A stretch of 19,014 nt of DNA, taken from contig JAVKLS010000023.1 in the NCBI GenBank assembly GCA_031538565.1, positions 1 to 19,014 on the forward strand, written 5' to 3'. The translations under genes were made by a program, and so were the position numbers. Positions within the stretch are counted from its first letter, which is position 1; every line of letters begins with the position of its first letter. The notes below the pieces were generated by a model. The model did not search any database. It saw only the letters and a program-made list of their open reading frames with translations, and was not told where the DNA came from. The DNA comes from JASGCK01 sp031538565 (GTDB lineage: Bacteria; Pseudomonadota; Gammaproteobacteria; Burkholderiales; Burkholderiaceae_C). Of this stretch, positions 14,529 through 19,014 are shown in pieces.

Positions 14529-15494
14529 ATGAGCATCAATTCCAAAAAACAATCTATCCGCACTCGCGCTTTAGGCGTGGGAAATTTGCGTGCGTTTGAG
14601 GCGGTGGCACGGCATTTAAATTTTCGAAGTGCCGCCGAAGAATTAGCACTCACGCAATCTGCGGTGAGTCGCCAAATTCAGGCGCTGGAAGCAGATCTGG
14701 GCGGTGCTTTATTTGTGCGACACACCCGATCTGTGGAGCTATCACCCATAGGAAGAAACCTTCTCCAAGTCGTGAGTCCGTGGCTTGAGCGTTTGGATGC
14801 GTCGGTGCGCAATATCCGCGCTGGATTAACGCGTCAGTCGGTTTCCGTGACCACGTTTGCTTCTTTTTCTTCCACATGGTTGATTCCAAAATTAGAAGCG
14901 TTTCAACGCACATCCCCCGATATTGATATCCGTGTTGATGCGAGCGACGCATTTATCAATTTGGAAGGGGCTGGCATTGATCTTGCCATACGCTCAGGCA
15001 CTTACGAGCAAATGCCTAAAGACGCGATTCGGTTGTTTGACGAAATTATCTCACCTATGGCAAGTTCTTGGCTGCTTAGATCGCACCCACCTATTCGCAG
15101 CGTTGCCGACCTTACAAAATTCACTTTGATTGAGATGTCGGATGTAACCACAAATCAAGCGAATTGGTTGACGTGGGAGTCTTGGCTACGTCGACATCAA
15201 AGTAAGATTGCAAGCAGTACGCGCTGGTTACGGTTTAACTACGCCTACCAAACGGTACAAGCAGCACTGGCTGGGCAAGGTGTTGTGCTGGCGCGACTCC
15301 CCATGGTGGCGGAGGCTTTTAAAAGTGGGGACCTTGTGGAGCCGCTGCCCAGTTTACGCATCACCAGTCCAATGGCGTATTGGCTCATTGCTCGCAGCGG
15401 GAGCTTGGATAGACCCGAAGTGCGGGCGTTTTCTAATTGGTTGCAAAAGCAAGCTCGCGGTACGCGCAGCAGCATCAAACTTAAAATAACTTAA
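14529..15494 (+). CDS. LysR-family transcriptional regulator (GcvA-like subgroup)
   Basis: The protein has 321 residues. The winged helix-turn-helix spans about 17-76: GNLRAFEAVARHLNFRSAAE, then LTQSAVSRQIQALEADLGGALFVRH. The LRAFEAVARHLNF...QSAVSRQI wording is that of GcvA-type LysR proteins. The rest is the periplasmic-binding-like effector domain (SVTTFASFSSTWLIPKLEAF, GIDLAIRSGTYE, LAGQGVVLARLPMVAEAF). It binds DNA as a tetramer and responds to a small molecule not identifiable here. It is divergent from DUF2917, its probable target, and likely autoregulated. The fructose-bisphosphatase gene follows 19 bases later and could be read through from it, although it has its own good ribosome site. 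Confidence 0.9.
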   Translation: MSINSKKQSIRTRALGVGNLRAFEAVARHLNFRSAAEELALTQSAVSRQIQALEADLGGALFVRHTRSVELSPIGRNLLQVVSPWLERLDASVRNIRAGLTRQSVSVTTFASFSSTWLIPKLEAFQRTSPDIDIRVDASDAFINLEGAGIDLAIRSGTYEQMPKDAIRLFDEIISPMASSWLLRSHPPIRSVADLTKFTLIEMSDVTTNQANWLTWESWLRRHQSKIASSTRWLRFNYAYQTVQAALAGQGVVLARLPMVAEAFKSGDLVEPLPSLRITSPMAYWLIARSGSLDRPEVRAFSNWLQKQARGTRSSIKLKIT

Positions 15495-15513
15495 CTAGGG
15501 AAGGCATTGATTC

Positions 15514-16521
15514 ATGGCACAAAAAATTTCTCTCACCCGCTATTTGGTCGAACAGCAGCGCGACCACGGGCACATTCCCGCGCAGTTACGCTTGCTGTTA
15601 GAAGTGGTGGCGCGTTGTTGCAAAACGATTAGTCACGCGGTGAACAAAGGCGATTTGGGCGAGGTGATGGGTTCGACCTCCTCAGAAAACGTGCAAGGTG
15701 AAATGCAAAAAAAACTAGACATCATTGCTAACGATGTGCTGATTGAGGCCAATGAGTGGGGCGGTCACTTGGCAGCCATGGCGTCAGAGGAGATGGAGGG
15801 CATTCACGTTGTGCCTAATCGTTATCCGCAGGGTGAGTATTTGTTGTTGTTTGATCCGCTGGATGGCTCGTCCAATATTGACATCAATGTCAGCATTGGC
15901 ACGATTTTTAGCGTGCTTAAAAAACCCGATGGTCACGCGGGCGTAAGTGAGCGCGATTTTTTGCAAAAGGGCACGCAGCAAGTTGCGGCGGGTTATTGCG
16001 TGTATGGCCCGCAAACCACGCTGGTGTTGACGGTAGGTGATGGCGTAGCCATGTTTACGCTTGACCGAGAGCAGGGCAGTTTTGTGCTGACCAAAGAAAA
16101 TGTGCGTGTGCCTGAAGACACCAAAGAGTTCGCCATCAACATGAGCAATATGCGCCACTGGGATGAACCCGTGAAGCGATACATTGACGAATGTTTGGCG
16201 GGGAAAACGGGTATTCGCAAAAAAGATTTCAATATGCGCTGGATTGCCAGCATGGTGGCTGAAGTGCATCGCATCTTGTCACGCGGTGGTGTCTTTATGT
16301 ACCCCTGGGATAAACGCGAACCAGAAAAATCAGGCAAACTGCGCCTCATGTACGAGGCCAATCCCATGGCCTGGCTGATTGAGCAGGCAGGTGGCGTGGC
16401 GACCAATGGAAGCCAGCGCATTTTGGCTATCCAGCCCAAGTCGCTGCACGAGCGTGTGAGCGTAATTTTGGGTGCGAAAAATGAAGTTGAGCGTGTGACG
16501 GGGTATCACCACGAGAAGTGA
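15514..16521 (+). CDS. fbp: Class I fructose-1,6-bisphosphatase
   Basis: The protein has 335 residues, the normal size. GGGAAGG about 10 bases upstream supports the ATG. Metal-binding residues are visible: SEEME (E92, E93 region) and DPLDGSSNIDINVSIGTIF (114-132), the family signature. GGVFMYPWDKREPEKSGKLR and LMYEANPMAWLIEQAGG form the substrate-binding C-terminal part. It removes the 1-phosphate of fructose-1,6-bisphosphate in the cytoplasm, the committed step of gluconeogenesis, and in autotrophs part of the Calvin cycle. No Calvin-cycle genes are nearby, so a gluconeogenic role is more likely. It converges with plsY across 8 bases without a visible terminator. Confidence 0.97.
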   Translation: MAQKISLTRYLVEQQRDHGHIPAQLRLLLEVVARCCKTISHAVNKGDLGEVMGSTSSENVQGEMQKKLDIIANDVLIEANEWGGHLAAMASEEMEGIHVVPNRYPQGEYLLLFDPLDGSSNIDINVSIGTIFSVLKKPDGHAGVSERDFLQKGTQQVAAGYCVYGPQTTLVLTVGDGVAMFTLDREQGSFVLTKENVRVPEDTKEFAINMSNMRHWDEPVKRYIDECLAGKTGIRKKDFNMRWIASMVAEVHRILSRGGVFMYPWDKREPEKSGKLRLMYEANPMAWLIEQAGGVATNGSQRILAIQPKSLHERVSVILGAKNEVERVTGYHHEK

Positions 16522-16529
16522 CGCGCCTC

Positions 16530-17153
16530 TCAAAAAGCCTTTTTACCCAATCTCGACTCCGTACCTTTGAGCAGGCGAGTGATGTTGTCGCGGTGTGCGT
16601 AAACCAGCATCGCGCTCATGGCCATGAGCAGTAGCGACACGGGTCTTTGCACATCCCAAGCAAGGTCACTGCCCAGCCAATAAAGCACGGGCGCAAGTAC
16701 GGCTGCTACCAGCGCAGCTAGTGACGAGTAACGGAAAAAGAAAGCTGTGATAAGCCACGCACCCAGCGTCGCCAAGCCCAGCGGCCATTGAATGGCAAAG
16801 ATGATGCCCGCCGCAGTTGCTACGCCTTTGCCGCCTTTGAACTTGAAATAAACGGGGTACAGATGTCCTAAAAATGCCGCAAGGCCCACCAGCGCCATCG
16901 TGCCCGCGCCAAGACCATAAGGCTCGCCGTAGAGCTTGACCAGCAGCACGGGGGTAAAGCCTTTGAGCGCGTCGAGCAACAAGGTCAGCAGCGCTGCAAT
17001 TTTGCTACCCGAGCGCAGCACATTGCTGGAGCCTGGATTTTTGCTGCCATAAGTGCGCGGATCGGGCAGCCCGAGCAGCTTGCACACAAACACGGCAAAG
17101 GTCAGTGAGCCTAAAAAATAACTGCTAAGAATGACGAAGATGCTGTACTGCAT
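16530..17153 (-). CDS. plsY: Acyl-phosphate:glycerol-3-phosphate acyltransferase PlsY
   Basis: The protein has 207 residues and five or so membrane spans. All three PlsY motifs are present: GSKNPGSSNVLR (36-47), GHLYPVYFKFKGGKGVAT (96-113), where the GGKG loop binds phosphate, and HRDNITRLLKGTE (187-199). It transfers an acyl group from acyl-phosphate to position 1 of glycerol-3-phosphate at the inner membrane, the first step of phospholipid synthesis. It starts 26 bases after fabF on the same strand and is probably co-transcribed, joining acyl-chain elongation with acyl transfer. PlsX, which makes the acyl-phosphate, is not in the window. Confidence 0.96.
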   Translation of the reverse strand: MQYSIFVILSSYFLGSLTFAVFVCKLLGLPDPRTYGSKNPGSSNVLRSGSKIAALLTLLLDALKGFTPVLLVKLYGEPYGLGAGTMALVGLAAFLGHLYPVYFKFKGGKGVATAAGIIFAIQWPLGLATLGAWLITAFFFRYSSLAALVAAVLAPVLYWLGSDLAWDVQRPVSLLLMAMSAMLVYAHRDNITRLLKGTESRLGKKAF

Positions 17154-17179
17154 GATGAAGCTAATTAGGGGGGCGACAA

Positions 17180-18430
17180 TTAAATTTTCTTAAACACAAG
17201 GCTGCCATTCGTGCCACCAAAACCAAAATTGTTTTTGAGTGCCACATTGATTTTGACGTCTCGCGCCACCCCTGCGCAGTAATCCAAATCGCACTCGGGG
17301 TCTTGGTTAAAGATGTTGATGGTTGGCGGACTCTTTTGGTGATGTAGTGCCAGCACGGTAAACACCGACTCAATGCCGCCCGCGCCGCCCAGCAAGTGCC
17401 CTGTCATGGATTTGGTGGAGTTGACGATGACGCGGGTGGCAGCCTCGCCCAGAGCCGCTTTAATCGCATTGGTTTCGTTGATGTCCCCCAGCGGAGTGGA
17501 CGTGCCGTGCGCGTTGACGTAATTGACCTCGGACGCATTCACGCCTGCGTTTGCCAGTGCGCCTTGCATAGCGCGGCGTGGACCGTCGGTATTGGGTGCG
17601 GTCATGTGATAGGCATCCCCGCTCATACCAAAACCTACCAGCTCGCAGTAAATTTTGGCGCCGCGTGCGCGTGCGTGCTCGTATTCTTCCAGCACCATCA
17701 CGCCTGCGCCCTCACCCAGCACAAAACCATCGCGATCTTTGTCAAATGGGCGCGACGCGGTGGCGGGATCATCATTGCGCGTGGACAGCGCCCTTGCTGC
17801 GGCAAAACCGCCAATGCCAAGTGGCGAGACGGTGGATTCAGCGCCGCCCGCAATCATGACGTCGGCGTCACCGTATTCAATCATGCGTGCCGAAATACCA
17901 ATCGCGTGCAAGCCCGTGGTGCAGGCTGTGACGACGGCGATATTGGGGCCCTTAAAGCCAAAGCGAATCGACACATGACCCGAAATCATATTGATGATAC
18001 TGGCGGGCACAAAAAACGGCGTAATGCGACGTGGCCCGCGCGCGGCGAGTTCAATTTGCGTCTCTTCGATGAGTGGCAAGCCGCCAATGCCCGAGCCAAT
18101 GTTGCAGCCAATGCGCAGCGACTCCTCTTCGTCCAAGGCCTCGCCCGTGGGCAAGCCCGAGTCGCGCACGGCTTGCTCCGCCGCAGCGATGCCGTAGTGG
18201 ATAAAGGTATCCATCGTGCGGACTTCTTTGCTGTTAAGGTAGTCCTCGGTTTTAAAGCCTTTGACCTCGCCTGCAAATTTACAGGCAAAGGCCGAGGCAT
18301 CAAACTTAGTGATGGTCGCAATGCCCGACTGCCCCGCCAAGAGGCTTGCCCAGCTGCTTGCAACATCGTTGCCTACGGGTGTCACGCACCCAAGCCCTGT
18401 CACTACTACTCTACGTTTATTCATGCTCAT
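17180..18430 (-). CDS. fabF: Beta-ketoacyl-ACP synthase II FabF
   Basis: The protein has 416 residues from ATG 18430 (MSMNKRRVVVTGLGCVTPVG), which has GGAG 7 bases upstream; the ATG at 18424 is the alternative, and the longer frame from 18475 crosses the terminator hairpin. The Cys-His-His catalytic set is complete: C170 (VTACTTGLHA), H308 (VNAHGTSTPLGD) and H345 (STKSMTGHLLGGAGG). NNFGFGGTNGSLVF closes the fold. It condenses malonyl-ACP with acyl-ACP in the elongation cycle, favouring longer chains and C16:1 elongation. It lies downstream of acpP, separated by a hairpin terminator, and upstream of plsY. Confidence 0.97.
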   Translation of the reverse strand: MSMNKRRVVVTGLGCVTPVGNDVASSWASLLAGQSGIATITKFDASAFACKFAGEVKGFKTEDYLNSKEVRTMDTFIHYGIAAAEQAVRDSGLPTGEALDEEESLRIGCNIGSGIGGLPLIEETQIELAARGPRRITPFFVPASIINMISGHVSIRFGFKGPNIAVVTACTTGLHAIGISARMIEYGDADVMIAGGAESTVSPLGIGGFAAARALSTRNDDPATASRPFDKDRDGFVLGEGAGVMVLEEYEHARARGAKIYCELVGFGMSGDAYHMTAPNTDGPRRAMQGALANAGVNASEVNYVNAHGTSTPLGDINETNAIKAALGEAATRVIVNSTKSMTGHLLGGAGGIESVFTVLALHHQKSPPTINIFNQDPECDLDYCAGVARDVKINVALKNNFGFGGTNGSLVFKKI

Positions 18431-18453
18431 ACGCGTTCTCCAATTGCAACGAC

Positions 18454-18490
18454 AAAAAGCCTGACCTTGCGACAAGGATCAGGCTTTTTT
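18454..18490 (-). terminator. Rho-independent terminator between acpP and fabF
   Basis: A-run plus gcctga and ccttg (18454-18469) pairs with caagg and tcaggcttttt (18473-18490), with one bulged A and a 3-base loop. On the minus strand, the direction of acpP transcription, it reads as a GC-rich stem ending in a T-run. The flanking A-run makes it symmetrical, but no plus-strand gene needs it. It would let most transcripts end after acpP, giving the large excess of ACP over FabF seen in bacteria, with partial read-through into fabF. Confidence 0.85.
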
Positions 18491-18510
18491 AGACTTGATT
18501 AATCGAAGGC

Positions 18511-18750
18511 TTAGGCCTTGTTATGGGCTTTGGCGTAGTCAACTGCGTTTTGCACGGTGGTGATTTTCTCTGCGTCTTCATCAGGAATTTCAATACCAAA
18601 CGCATCTTCCAAAGCCATGACCAATTCCACGGTGTCCAGAGAGTCAGCACCCAAGTCGGCCACAAAGGCTTTTTCGTTGGTTACGGCTGACTCTTCCACG
18701 CCGAGTTGTTCGGCAACGATTTTTTTGACACGGGTTTCGATATCACTCAT
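18511..18750 (-). CDS. acpP: Acyl carrier protein AcpP
   Basis: The protein has 79 residues, acidic and all helical. GADSLDTVELVMALEDAFGIEIPDE contains Ser37, the site of 4'-phosphopantetheine attachment, in the DSL motif. Start MSDIETRVKKIVAEQLGV is typical. GAGGG lies about 6 bases before the ATG. It carries the growing acyl chain in fatty acid synthesis and donates acyl groups to lipid A and phospholipid pathways. It is followed by a strong terminator and fabF. fabG, usually directly upstream, is absent from the 264 bases left in the window. Confidence 0.98.
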   Translation of the reverse strand: MSDIETRVKKIVAEQLGVEESAVTNEKAFVADLGADSLDTVELVMALEDAFGIEIPDEDAEKITTVQNAVDYAKAHNKA

Positions 18751-18782
18751 ATATCCCTCAAGGGTTGTAAAAGAAGCTTTGC

Positions 18783-18788
18783 ATTGTA
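18783..18788 (-). promoter_or_regulatory. acpP: Candidate -10 hexamer of the acpP promoter
   Basis: On the minus strand TACAAT lies about 33 bases before the acpP ATG, differing from TATAAT at one base, with TG directly in front of it. No good -35 match is found 16-18 bases further upstream (best is cagata). It would give a short 5' leader. This is a weak, position-based call. Confidence 0.35.
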
Positions 18789-18809
18789 CAGAAACTTATA
18801 GGGGCTATC

Positions 18810-18898
18810 TGAGCCCGCCCCCCAAAGTGTGGACATCGCAGCCAACACCCATTTCGCTTATGCAGTGGCTGTATTGGACTTACCCCAGTTTCACGGAC
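18810..18898. mobile_element. Possible IS3-type terminal sequences
   Basis: Two segments in the same orientation, 18810-18836 (tgagcccgccccccaaag, then tgtggacat) and 18870-18898 (tgtattggacttacccc, then agtttcacggac), each follow the TG...CCCC...GGAC layout of IS3-family ends as I remember it. No transposase frame follows within the window, so at most these are an end or relics. The call is from memory of general patterns only. Confidence 0.25.
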
Positions 18899-18966
18899 GG
18901 TTAAATGTTTCGAAATTGAAACGGTTTGAGTGTACTCGCGCGAGGGTTATCCCCCGTGCTGGGCTG

Positions 18967-19013
18967 TGGTCAACTCGCAGCGCCCCCCTTGGGCGCATGA
19001 AGCGAGTTGTCCA
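18967..19013. repeat. Strong nested hairpin at the right edge
   Basis: Arms 18967-18978 and 19002-19013 pair over 12 positions with one T:T mismatch (core caactcgc against gcgagttg). Inside, gcgccc (18980-18985) pairs with gggcgc (18991-18996) around a 5-base loop. There is no T-run on either side within the window. It could be the end of an upstream transcript, a dispersed repeat or part of a mobile element lying beyond the edge. Confidence 0.7.
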
Positions 19014-19014
19014 T

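Noticed and set aside
14008..14653. Long minus-strand frames extending DUF2917 into ugpE or lysR
   Set aside because: One is antisense to ugpE, the other adds residues without family character that overlap the LysR start; the ATG at 14437 fits the domain.
17396..18502. 368-codon plus-strand frame opposite fabF
   Set aside because: Antisense to a catalytically complete fabF; the product is rich in His, Cys and Arg with no domain.
18557..18904. 115-codon plus-strand frame opposite acpP
   Set aside because: Antisense to acpP with Ser-rich motif-free product; a shadow of a highly conserved gene.
1..19014. tRNA, rRNA, CRISPR array, riboswitch or phage integrase
   Set aside because: None seen: no regularly spaced repeats, no cloverleaf-like segment in the few gaps, and no integrase or complete transposase frame.

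Overview
The window looks like a piece of a betaproteobacterial chromosome, most likely Burkholderiales and Comamonadaceae-like. This is an inference from gene content. Methionine synthase is present only as a free-standing homocysteine-binding half, as in split Burkholderiales MetH. lptD-surA-rsmA sits divergent from an AmgK-type sugar kinase. A LysR gene faces a DUF2917 gene, and acpP-fabF is of the usual proteobacterial type. GC content looks moderate by eye. I see no rRNA, tRNA, CRISPR array or complete mobile element.

Left edge (1-2134) is the accessory part. It opens with homopolymer runs typical of a contig end, followed by a 5'-truncated, cysteine-rich secreted M15-type peptidase and a second secreted protein with an Ig/HYR-like C-terminus. 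A roughly 350-base gap follows, holding a possible gene remnant, a perfect 40-base palindrome and one copy of a motif resembling a dispersed repeat. From 2135 the content becomes housekeeping: an OsmC-family protein, a rhodanese, and the MetH homocysteine module without its cobalamin half. A secreted barnase-type RNase and an enlarged barstar homologue are inserted next.

Middle (5099-11494) is envelope and ribosome biogenesis. lptD, surA and rsmA run leftward with overlapping ends and pdxA absent. amgK and rsmE run rightward from a start codon that overlaps the lptD start. The next block holds an EamA-type exporter divergent from ugpA-ugpE, the two permeases of the glycerol-3-phosphate ABC importer, without ugpB or ugpC. 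DUF2917 and LysR genes, divergent, lead to the gluconeogenic fructose-1,6-bisphosphatase.

Right edge (16530-19014) is lipid synthesis on the minus strand: acpP, a clear terminator-like hairpin, fabF and plsY. AcpP and FabF elongate acyl chains and PlsY loads acyl groups on glycerol-3-phosphate, the substrate class moved by the Ugp permeases. The last 264 bases lack fabG. They contain two segments resembling IS3-type ends and a strong hairpin.

The best candidates for a less ordinary system are the RNase/barstar pair, the secreted peptidase/Ig-like pair beside the palindrome, and the incomplete pathway modules (metH, ugp, amgK without murU). No clearly unprecedented system is visible.
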